The translations under genes were made by a program, and so were the position numbers. Shown here piece by piece: positions 24,500 through 35,227 of a DNA stretch of 64,000 nucleotides; position 1 is the first letter of the stretch; every line of letters begins with the position of its first letter. The stretch comes from Polytrichum commune (lineage: Eukaryota > Streptophyta > Polytrichopsida > Polytrichales > Polytrichaceae), in contig OX485809.1 in assembly GCA_950295325.1 (NCBI GenBank), forward strand, positions 1,614,001 to 1,678,000, in the 5' to 3' direction. Below the pieces are notes generated by a model. It did no database searches and had not been told where the DNA came from. It was given only the letters and a program-made list of their open reading frames with translations.

Positions 24500-26520
24500 G
24501 CATAAGTAAGATGTATATGTTTTCATTATTTTGTTTTTGCCTTTGTATTTGTTAGTGTGATCGTGTGTATTGGGAATTATGTTGGGTCTTTAAGGATGTA
24601 TAGGGGTGGTTTTTGGTGCTCTTGATGTGTTGGGTGTATGGGATGGTTAGTGTGTTGTTGTGGTTTTGGATTATGTATTCATTTTTCAAGGTGTTTGGTG
24701 TAGTGTGTATTAGGCACAAATTAATGCGGTTGGTTGTGGCATGTCGGTGCACATAAGAGTAGCATTGCACATCCTAGTGTAGTTTCTCTATTCTATTGGG
24801 TGTGGTATAAGAACGTGTGAAGTTGTCACTAGTCATTAGATGTGTTCCATTCGGGTGTGTTATGTGTTTGATTTTGAGTACAATTTGTAGTATTAGTTAA
24901 TGCAAGTATTTTAGGGATAGTGTTGGGGTTAGTGTTGGTATAGTTATTGCTTGTAGTAGATCCATTGTGTTTCTAGTGGTGTAGAGAAAAGGAGGAAGTT
25001 GTCAAGTGTGATTCTTAGGCGGGTCCCCCCGACTATTTTCAATAGGAATGAGGTTCGGGTGATTGGTGGTATTGTACAATCATGTTGTGAGATGCATGTT
25101 AGATTTCGTGCCCCTCCATACTTAGCAAATATGTATTGTATTAGTCTTTTATATATTTTACTGAGTCTACCAATGTCATTGAGGGTGTTGATAAGGTGTT
25201 CACCTATGCATCTAATGTATGCATTTGTTAGTGAGAATGCCTCAATGCCGAACATGTTGTGTGGTAGATGTGTGACAAGATTTGACATACATTTTAGGAG
25301 GCCACATATGGTTTTGTGTAGGAAAATCATTTTTTTTGTCTAGTTTTTTGATAGCTAGAAGTGAGTATGGGACATTGTGGAACTATATGTGATACCAACT
25401 CTTGTGACTGTATTGGTTGTGTTTATCTCTTATTTTATGGTGGCGGGGCGTGTGACTACATTGTTTTATGAGTTTGGTTGTGGTTACGTGGATTTGTGTT
25501 TTCCATTGTAGCGAAGGAACTAGGTTGATTCCGAGATAGACATATGGTTCGTGTTGGCTAAGTACTTGTATTAATTGGTTTATGAAGTAGATATTTGTGG
25601 CTTGTGGGTTTAGTTTTGATTTGTTGGGGCAATTGGTAATTGTGCATTTGGAGATGCCGAGGTCCATCCCTGCCCATTCACAATATTTATCTAGCTTGTT
25701 CAGTTGGAGTTGAGCATATATTAGTTTATTGGCTATGACAACTAGATCATAAGTATAAGATGCCGACCCACATTCAAGGTGTGAGGTTTTGAGAGAGTAT
25801 TCATTGTTTCCACTTTGTAGCCATCTGAGGAGTGATTCGAGGAAGACAATAAAGAGGCATGGGCTTAGTGTGTCTCCTTGTACGTTCATCTTTTTGTGGG
25901 GATTGGTTTTGTTTGGCCAGAGTATTCTTCAATAAATGTGGTGGTGGATTGTGAGTAGATGTTTCCTACTAGGACTATAGTATCTTATGAGTAACCAAGA
26001 TCTTTCATGATAGCAAGGAGAGTCTTACATGGTCAATGAAACCGAAGGCATTTTAAAAGTTTACTTATAATAAATAAATGTCATGGTTTGTAAATCTAGC
26101 ATCTTCTAGTGATGAAATCAAGGTTTGTAGTGGGCATGATGTACATCTGTCGGCTCTAAATTCTTCTTGACTGTCGTGTAGGATTTGGTATTGTTCCCTG
26201 TATGTAGAGAGAATGTTTGTAAGGGTGCTAGTGAATAGTTTGTACCGTGTTGGCTAGGGCTATTGGCCTATGGTTGGTGAGTGGTAGGGGTTGCCTATTT
26301 TATATAGGAATATGGTAAGGCTTATTTTCCAAGATGCATGGATTTGTTTTTGTTTATAACAATGAGTGAAAAGTAGCAACATGAGTTTATGAAATTTGGT
26401 GGCATGCTTTTGAGTACGGAGTTTGGGACTTTATCTAGTCCAAGGGCTTTTCATTGGCTAGGATTTTTAGGCATATGACATGTGTTGAGACGACGATAAT
26501 TATTTTTGTGAGAGTTAGTC
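24500..26520 (-). mobile_element. Broken LINE (non-LTR retrotransposon) with reverse-transcriptase remnant
   Basis: On the minus strand from about 26.5 kb downward are successive reverse-transcriptase pieces. First come KLFTSTLTNILSTYREQYQI and DSQEEFRADRCTS, then a frame of 168 codons (25,889-25,383) with GDTLSPCLFIVFLESLLRWL and the catalytic box as YTYDLVV, where the family has a YADD-type motif. A 128-codon frame (25,330-24,944) continues the downstream region (KYGGARNL). Stop codons and frameshifts interrupt every junction, and one catalytic aspartate position is altered, so the copy is dead. The endonuclease region and poly-A tail were not found. Sense-strand composition is A/C-rich. 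Confidence 0.8.
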
Positions 26521-29500
26521 TATGGTGACTCACATAAAGGATCAGAGCCAAAAAAGAAGTGGCTTTGCAATCTGATGTTATGTCCAATTGAAAATTAAAG
26601 TTAAAGCTTGAAAGCATAGGTATCAAAGTTAGTTTTACTTATTCAATGAGATTACAATCATATTGAACACAATGTACTTTAAGCAGAAGTGAAAATATGA
26701 TCATATGTAACTAGGGCATTAACATTTATATGAATACATGCCTTTTATATGAGTTGAATCTCCTATTTTTTTTGTACATGTATGTATGCATAACATTATT
26801 TAGTTGTAATGAACCGTTGCATTTTAAAATAATAAAAAATGGTCGGGACTACTTGTTTATCAGGTTGAATTTATGCATACAGACATCTCAGAGGTATAAT
26901 TCTTGCACTTTATATGATAGATTCCTGGTTCCACCCAACCTAGTCACTCAATTGGGTAATGTTATGTATTTCAATTGGAAAAATGACATTAATAAAAAAT
27001 AAAATAATAAGGGGGGAGGTCATTTTTGAGAAATTTGGATCAAAATAATAATAAGTACCTCTAATCTCTTCGTACAAAGTCTATAGGCCGATAATGGGCT
27101 TCTTGGATATCTAGTGGTTCTTAGATTCTAGGTGGACAATATAATTATGCTTGCGCTCATTTAACCCTTGAAGGTCACTTGAGACCAATTAAGATGGAAG
27201 ACTTTCAATGTTCACACTCTTTCAAACTACTCTCATTATCCCTTCAAGTTCCGAGAGGCCCAATATGCCCCTCGAGACATTATATGGAAGTGTCACCTAT
27301 GCATGGGGAGTTGTCATTAGTACACGTACATTTGTTTTTCCTCACGAAGTTCATGTATACAGGGGCTTTAATTTCATAATGACCCATGTACATCATTTAG
27401 GTATCCAATGAAGATTCCACCCCTAAGCACCTATTACCACTTTTATTTGAATATATCAAAGTGACCCCACCTACAATCAACCCATTTACCTATCAAATTC
27501 ATTTATCTATTGGAACCGACATTGGGGGGGGGGGGGGTAAAATTTGGGCTCATGTAATTGACATAGATTCAAATAAATACCATACACATGTTCACTTCCT
27601 CTTTGAAATTAGTTGTGTTTAGGCTATAGAATGTAAACCCTAAACCTTAGCCCAATTTGATCAGTTGCTCCTTACACATGGCTTTGTTGTTGCAATTGGG
27701 TATTGAACCGTGGCCAATTGTTTTTGACATAACCAACGTGTGTTGGAGGTTGGCTCCCATTTGCTAATTCACTTTTTGGAAGACCTCTTTCACCTTCCTT
27801 TGAGCACTTAAGGTATGTGGTCCTATTGTAGGCACTTCCAGCTTTACCTACAATTTGGGTGGTTGGATCAGATTGGGAAATGTCCCATATGGTTAGCAAT
27901 TGCAAGTCAAAAAGATTGTCATTTCAAGTTTCTCAACTGTAGCTGAAATCCAGAAGTTATAAGAGGTCAACTTCAATTTTTTATGATCATTGTTTTCTAA
28001 GTGATCACATAGACCCTCCCAATCATGTCAAGTACTGAGCATGTATAAAGCCTATAATGATTAATTATATTATGAGCACATATCCAATTATTAGTGAAAC
28101 AATGTGACTTATAGTGTGTGTGTAAGTCTTACCATATACCATTCAAATACATGTGTCCATTTAAGAAAAATGACTGTATAACCATTGTTGTTACTGCACC
28201 AACTATTAAACCAAGGGTCTCATCTCCTTTCTAGGGTGGCAACCTTGCTGGCATCACGAGGTAAAATGTCCAATGAAAACCCTTCCCTCTTCAAATTTCA
28301 CTCTTCCTCCACTTTCGTGAAGTTTTTGGGCAATAGTAGTGTCTGGAAGTTTTATAGCGTTGCTCCTTTGGCATGTCATTTGATCATTTTGTCACATGAG
28401 ATTTTAAACCCAAAAAGTGGACCCAAAAAAAGTATTGATGAGCCATCAAGGCCACACCATTGTCCTTCCTCTCACTAGTAGTTACATGCTTGGAGCAACC
28501 AATGTGTGTTAATCCTTTAGGAAAACTTATGGTCATGTGGATATGGGTTTGAGGTCCACATGCTTTTGTTTGTTATGGAGTTGAGTTGCTTGACACCTCA
28601 TTTTTGCACAAAGCAATAACACGATTGGCCCTTAACTACATTCACATGTGCAATTAGGTTGCCCCACACTAACATATTGACATTCCACACTATTTTGATT
28701 GTTTAATACCGCAATATAAATCACTTATTTATTTATGTATATTGATTTGAGTTGCTATGTGGATGGATAAACAAATTTATAAGTTTTGTGGTATGGTTTT
28801 GACGCAAGGTAATCTTCATGATAAAGAGGTAACCTATTTGCAAAGGGCAACTTAATTGCAAATATTGGTGTAAGGCATGTGGGTGTTAGTTGGTTCATTT
28901 TTTATGTTCTCCAACTTCTACCAATTGGATTTTCACGAGGCGGTTTGGTTGCATCAGTAAATCTACGATGAAGCATCAACAAAACTCATATTGAAAATTG
29001 GACCTCCCAATGGATGTAGTTATGGTTATGGGAAACGCAAGTTTATTGATTCCGTAAGTGAATACATAAATCCTCCCAACTATATTCATTATTGAGTGCA
29101 GAGGAGTTACTAAAACTTGAAGACATAGTCCAATCTCTTTTAAAGATGTGTCTTTATGGGTGATTGTTCATTGATATTCACCTAACCACACCAATCAAAT
29201 ATGGGGATCCAATCAAGAAAAGCAACCGAACATTATTAACACCCACATACATGAGACATAACATTATTCAAATCCATAACAATGTTCTGTGGGACTGACA
29301 GTATTTCACGGAATATTCTCCACATTCAGAGGTGAGAACATGATAGTAGCAAATGAGCTTTGGTATGACATGAACCGGATGGAAACAGGATGGATGAAAG
29401 TAGTGATACTTCGACGTGACACGGATGAGAGCGTGACACTTGGCAATTAGTATAATAGGTAGATACCTATGTGGAGTCGCTGGAAATAGGGGATTGCTAA

Positions 29501-30022
29501 TACACTGTGTACTGGTTCCAGGGGGGTTGTTGTTCTATATGTGTATTGGGGTTCCAGGTGCAGTTGTGTGTGGTTGAAGGTTTCGATTGCTCCATGTTGG
29601 GGAATTCCTACGTGCGACTGTATGGCATCAAGTTGAAATGCCGCCAAGGAGAATGGAAAGTTGGTGTTCTGTAGTTAGGGGTTTGGTTAGTTGTGTGCTG
29701 GTGTGGATATTTGTCTGTCCGGTCTGTTCGAACCTGATTGAGTTTGCATTGTTTATTGCGCATTGCTACTGCAAACTCTGAGAATTGAGATGCAATTCTG
29801 GCACCATATCCATCATGCATTGGTGGGCAGTGGAAAATCTTATATGCATACGCTTTCTCGTTCTTCTCTCCTTCCTTCCTGCCCCCTCCACGTAGAACCA
29901 TTTGCTTTCCGCCTCGCCTTCACAGCTGCAGATTTGGCGACGAGATCCACCCAGAGACATACATACACAAACAATTGCTTGCTTGCCCATGCTACGACAT
30001 GCTTACGTCGGGGTTATAAGGT
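26521..30022. other. Intergenic, no gene seen
   Basis: AT-rich up to about 29.3 kb, then richer in GC. It contains a 14-base G run at 27,524-27,537. Frames of 60-100 codons occur without recognisable motifs. Confidence 0.45.
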
Positions 30023-30346
30023 TTGGGTAGGTGCCTTGGTTTTCTGCATTTCGATCATTCCTTTGCATATAACTTGATGCATCGCGGGCTACATACTTCT
30101 CACCCAGCTCGCTCCTTGAAGTCGGCAAAGTGTGAGAAATTGTCGGACGAGAAGCAACGCGCTTTCTCTGCACTCTTTCCTTTAGATTCACTATCGCATT
30201 TCGAAGAAGAAGTAGATTTTGATGCACCGGATAAGCTTGCGGGAAGAGAGCATCCTTCTGGAAGCACAGCGTATCGATTTTGCTTAACTGTTGCATACCG
30301 CTCATCTACCACTCACGCCAATGTGTTGCCATTTTATGGTTGCTAG
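30023..30346 (+). CDS. Possible hypothetical exon or gene remnant
   Basis: A plus-strand frame of 107 codons in a GC-richer patch, including LSDEKQRAFSALFPLDSLSH and FEEEVDFDAPDKLAGREH, reads like a soluble protein, but no family is recognised. The listed first codon is ATG at 30,023. Neighbouring minus-strand frames overlap it. It may be a remnant exon or chance. Confidence 0.2.
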   Translation: MGRCLGFLHFDHSFAYNLMHRGLHTSHPARSLKSAKCEKLSDEKQRAFSALFPLDSLSHFEEEVDFDAPDKLAGREHPSGSTAYRFCLTVAYRSSTTHANVLPFYGC

Positions 30347-30989
30347 GATTTTGCCGGAGTCGTTGTGCCCTGGAAACATCATATCCTCAAGTAAACCGTT
30401 TCTGCGTCTCAGCTTGCTTGACTGTGTATCCTTCACATCTACGATTTAGTATACTTGGCAATCTGGCTTCTTGTGACTCCAAGGTTGATTTTTTTGGGGT
30501 GATTCTCACCTGACAATCCAACATTATTGAACCCTCTAATTGAATATTAAAAGGCTCATTCCCCGAAACAACTTGGAAAATTTAATATAGACCACATATG
30601 AATGTATTTCTTGTTGTATTATATTTTGTTGTGTTTTTATATATAGACTCTTCACGATTTCACAAATCTACAAAATCGTTTGAAAATAGTTAAGAGCCCT
30701 CTCACTCACTTGAAATTGCAAAAAGTGTTGAAAGTGTCACTTTTAAACACACTTTAATGATTGGGGAGAACCCACTGCTAGTTATAAATGAATGGGTTGA
30801 AGCTAAAGACTTCAAGGAAATCATCATTCATTTGATAGGAATTTAGAGAATATACCATAAATCAATAAAGAGAAACCAAAAGTTGTCAACATGTAACCGG
30901 TTGGAATTGGAAACACTAGGATCTTGACCGGTTATGCCCAAAAATCTCTTTAAACACTAGCACACTTACCTTTAGCATGGGAACAAAGT
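30347..30989. other. Intergenic, with pieces shared with the 18.5-20.2 kb region
   Basis: GGGGAGAACC then GCTAGTTA near 30,765, and TGTCAACATGT then TAGGATCTT near 30,885-30,945, match short segments at 18,585 and 20,115 in the same order and orientation. Otherwise nothing is recognised. Confidence 0.4.
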
Positions 30990-31350
30990 CTCGGGGGGGG
31001 GGGGGGGGGGGCAGTGTGTTAAAAAGTTAAGGATATAGGTGCGAACAACCACTATTTTATAGGGGGGTATTACTTTCAATTCTCTTCTTTTTTTCACATG
31101 CTATCATTATGTAAATTTCTACTTTGGGTTAATAGAAAAATGGCTTGCATTACTTATAATTCCAAATTACTTATTATTCCATACCCTATAGTACTTTAAA
31201 GATGTCCAATGCCATTTTTGATACCCTATATTACTCTTAAGCCCAATTATAATTTTTTCTCCCATGTTTTTAAATTACCCTATCATTTGTTTGCACGTAT
31301 ATTGCTACTCCAACCAATGACAACCCCCCCCCCCCCCCCCCCCCCCCGAG
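30990..31350 (+). mobile_element. Miniature inverted-repeat element capped by G and C tracts, copy B
   Basis: Starts CTCG with a 19-base G run and ends with a 24-base C run then GAG. It is flanked by a perfect 9-bp direct repeat, GAACAAAGT (30,981-30,989 and 31,351-31,359), a clear target-site duplication. The interior differs from copy A (2,861-3,206) at only a few positions, so both moved fairly recently. Differences in G and C run length fit replication slippage. No coding capacity. Confidence 0.87.
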
Positions 31351-31359
31351 GAACAAAGT

Positions 31360-34325
31360 GCTTAGGGAATGGGTTTTGAGGATTGCTAAATCGACCACAT
31401 TTTGGTCAAAATGACCACAGAAACGTGTCGCGTGGTCATGTGGTTCGTCAAAATTTGAAAAATTCTAATTGTATGTTAAAATGTGAGAAAGAGGAAGCAA
31501 AACTGAATACCTTGCTCCTCTTCATGTGTGTGATAAAAAAATCAGATTTTGAGAAGTCATGTGACTGTGCAAAACATCTTTGTGGTCGATTCTACAAATA
31601 ATGTGGTGGATTTAACAATCTCCGTAGAATTTTACCGAACTCTTAAATATGGCTGCCACGAATTGTCAGCAGGTCGACCACTGGAGGCCGAGGTGTCAGG
31701 GAGCCAGACGGGCGCCAACCGGGTTCTATTGCAAGCCGACGTGGCAAGGGCTCGAGCAGGACGGGAGCCAACCGGAGTTAGTATCGTGAGGGAAAAGTGA
31801 CCCAGGTTAAGGGGCCGGGCCACGGGGGGGCGGGTGAGGCGCCTAAAGCCGCGCGTGAGGAAGGAAGGGGGAGAGTATGTACTTACCGGCGCCTGCATTG
31901 TGGAGAGTATGTCCGGAGGCGCAGCTACCTTCCTTACTTACTGCGATGGCAGGCGCGGGCGACGTCTGGACCAAAAAGCCTGACGAGGGCCTTGCACTTC
32001 AGCCTGTGTCGGTGAATTTGCTCTAGGATCCGTGCTAATAAGATGTTTGGTGGCTGCAAGAAGAGCCTTCTCGCATCGTGTGTCGTTCTTGTGAGAGTGA
32101 TGGAGGCAGAGAGTAATTTACCTTAACTCACTTTAGTTTGATAGCTTGCTCGGAAGTCGTCTTTTGTGTGTGTTCTCTGTACACGATCCAGTGTCGAGTC
32201 AAGCGGGCGGTGTCGAGGAGTATCATCGTCACATGGTTGTGGCGAAGTGCTGTTGTGGACGTTCTTACTTGGAGGTTGTTGACCAAGGGGAAAGTGAAAG
32301 TGCAAATTAGGGAGGACGGAGTGCTCTAATTTTGTTTCGCTGGAACGTACAGTACCTTACGGTTTTTTTTGGAGCTGAGGATTTTCTTGCATGCCATTGC
32401 TAGAGGAAATGAGGAGGGAGTAATAGGAGGATTTTGTCTTACTCTGGATTGGCGCCACAATCAAGATCAAGAGAGATGCCGGAGCTTGATAGTGTTGCTG
32501 TTAATGAGCTTTGGAGCTCTCCCACTTGTAGTATAATGCAGAGGTATCTCTAACGAGGCTCAAGGCTTTACATTGAGCCAGCAGTGATGCGTACGCAGCA
32601 ACATGTCTCTTGGCTTGGCCGTTTGAATAGAAATAAAGGCAAACATAATGCTATCTGGAGAATCAGTCTGTTTTGATGCTTTCCTCGTTGGAGAGGGGGA
32701 GGGAGTGATCTATTAAGGTCGTCATCACGAACAGGCGGGTGTGATCTGAACAACGACAAGCTGCAGTAACTGGAGCCCCGCAGTGATGTGCTGATGGAAG
32801 AACCGTCTGGGAACTGTTCGCTGGTGGGACTTGCCTGGAGTAGACGGAAAGTGTGAAGGAAGAGGGCATGAAGGAACGAAGAAGTTGTAAGAAGAGCGTA
32901 AAATGTTGAGCAAAATAGATGGCAGCAACTGCAGCATTTCCTAATTAAAAAATAGTCAGACCGTAGGGAAAGTGCGTAGGGCATTGGGTGCAAATTACAA
33001 CACTGATTGGAAATGGAGATGGCGCATTCACTAGAGAAAGTGAGACATCGCCGTTTCATCAAGGACAAATCATCATCAAAATTTCGGTCTCAGGAGATCT
33101 AGAACTGCAGCAGCTCCTTTGTCGTCCTCCTTCCCTTTTCTATCCTCTCCTGCTATTCGTATGTAGTGGAACTTACGAATCAACTTGCTATGTATTCTTG
33201 TCCTCCAACGAGGCTTTCCTCTTACTCTGCCTACACTTCAACAGCGATGGACCAAGGTATCCTCCTCAAATTTCATGCTCTTTTGCTTCAGCTCCCAGAC
33301 GTTCCTCCTCATTAGTAGAAACCGTCCAGTCCTACTTTCATGTGGCGCCAGGGGAGAACGTTTACCTACTTTTACGGTAATTTGTGTGCCTGGAATTAAT
33401 GATCTTAGAAATTTATATCGATCGGACATTGCCCGTCTCTTCTCCCAATAAAAGTTCCTAGACCGAGAAGCATGGAGTGTGCGTAGCGAGGCATCTTTTT
33501 GGACTTCAACAATCTTAATAGATTACTAGAAACCGTGGTACAATTCTCAGCGTGGGGCTTGCTTCAGTTATAGCTTTACAAGCTCAAAAGAGACTCTTGT
33601 CTCTGTGGCTGGCACCGGCAGGAGGCGTGTCATGTTAATTGGTTACTTGCATACCGTCGAAATCGTTCCATGAAAACCATCTCTTCTTAGTTAGTGACGT
33701 TATGACTTTCTTGGTCCTTTTAAGGCAAATGTTGATAACTTTATTCTGTTCCTACTGCCCTAAAAGATCTCTGTTGTAGCTTCTCTTAAGTAGTTTTAGA
33801 AGACAGGAATACAGATAGGTTGCAAGCTGGCGGTTACACAAGCTCGTCGTTTTTACCTCCAGATTTGATTTGCGTTCCAGTTATAAGATCCTCATCAACC
33901 CTTCCATATGTAGTATTCAGCCGTCAAAGGGAGTAAAAGATACTTAAAAGAGATCCACTCTTATGCTCAGCTTGGGCTGTGGAATCATTTCCTACATTGG
34001 TTGACGAATATTTCCTTGCTTCTTCTTCAGGTAGCAAGTTGCCATCTCGTTGTTTCGTTGTCAGGAACTGGACAAGTGTCCACGTGTTGATCCAAGTAAC
34101 CTGCGTCCATTCTTATAGTGATTATATTTCTATGCTGACTGGTCATCTTCCCTACTATCTCGCGAGGAGAAGTTTTCATGACAGTAGAGCTAACTCAATG
34201 GGACTTGGCGTCAGGAGTTGGTCCCCTGTGATTTTTCATTGATTATTTTGCATAAAAATATCAATTATTTCTTTCCACTTGTGGTGTACATACGAAGTAG
34301 TGTTTAAATTTGATTAAAGAGCAAC
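31360..34325 (+). promoter_or_regulatory. GC-rich upstream region, likely promoter and leader of the ARF gene
   Basis: From about 31.65 to 32.3 kb the sequence is markedly GC- and CpG-rich, then carries pyrimidine-rich patches (33.1-33.5 kb) typical of plant 5' leaders. No transposon or protein-coding gene was recognised. The position upstream of an ARF on the same strand suggests promoter plus a long leader, possibly with leader introns. The transcription start cannot be placed. Confidence 0.4.
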
Positions 34326-34409
34326 CTATTTCGGTTCATTGAGAGCCAAACTCGTTTTAGCACCTCTTGGCATGCCAAAATGAGTTTGACCCTCAATGAA
34401 CTGATATAG
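34326..34409. other. 84-nt imperfect foldback upstream of ARF
   Basis: Two 37-base arms (34,326-34,362 and 34,373-34,409) are inverted copies separated by 10 bases. Six positions differ, five of them transitions, several of which would still pair as G-U in RNA. Size and shape resemble a microRNA precursor or a tiny foldback element. It ends 40 bp before the candidate first ARF exon. Confidence 0.6.
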
Positions 34410-34449
34410 AACAAATGTCCTCTTCCAAACCTCCACACGACCTCCAAGG

Positions 34450-34477
34450 ATGCAACGAAACCTTACCGATATGGAAG
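34450..34477 (+). CDS. Candidate first coding exon of the ARF gene
   Basis: The first secure ARF exon starts with two bases of a split codon, so an upstream exon must end one base into a codon. ATG at 34,450 gives nine codons plus one base, followed by AAG|GTAATG, a good donor, and the phase fits. The protein would start MQRNLTDMEG then [10 protein letters not shown], 855 residues in all. Weaker alternatives with the same phase start at other ATGs (ATGTGGTCG near 34.54 kb, ATGGATGTC near 34.99 kb). Unproven. Confidence 0.3.
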
Positions 34478-35227
34478 GTAATGTAGGCAAAACAACTAAA
34501 TCTGGACCGAAGTCATGTTGAGTTAGAGGATAACTCTTATGTGGTCGTCATATGGTGAACTTGTGAAAGGTCACTTACTGGTCTACACTGGAAACTTTCG
34601 AGAGCGTGTTTCATGAAGTAAGTGTAGGTGAAAGTTCTCTCAGTTTAGTTCAATGGTACTTGCGATTTAGTGACGAGCACGTGTGTCCCTTGCAAATGTC
34701 GCTTCTTCTTTGAATCTGCCTCTTCTGTGAATCCAATTATTGCTAGAGAGTACGGGGACAACAGAGATTGAAATGCAGCCCATCACGACAAATTGTGCTG
34801 TCAAAAATAGCGACTATTTTCTATATCTAATTATTTTGACTTATTAAAAGTAATGAATCTATTGATGTCTAGGCCGTGTTATCCTGCTTGTTGCATCATC
34901 TTCTTTTTAGATATTTTACTTGCCAATATAACTGTACGGTAGAATCAGTAAACGAATCTCATCCTATTCATCTGCTCCATTTTATGGATGTCACAGGTCC
35001 ACCAATTGGTGGATGAGCTTCCACTTATGCATGCTGTTTCGTGAGGTCCCTGATTCAAAGGCCTTAGCAACGCATGGTCGTATCTGTGAATTGTGCCTTT
35101 TAACCAGTCTGCATCTCATGTCTTTAGTTAAAGTGAAATAATTCCATACAGCAGCATGTACACACGTACCAACTTTTTATGCCCATTAGATACTAATAAC
35201 TTGCAGATACCTTTTGTACTTTCACAG

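Noticed and set aside
31999-32612. TGTCGG (32,007) and TGTCTC (32,604) as auxin response elements in the ARF promoter
   Set aside because: Single hexamers are expected by chance at this length; there is no paired arrangement.
33979-34242. 87-codon plus-strand frame upstream of ARF
   Set aside because: It starts from GTG and not ATG, and has no resemblance to the ARF N-terminus or other families.
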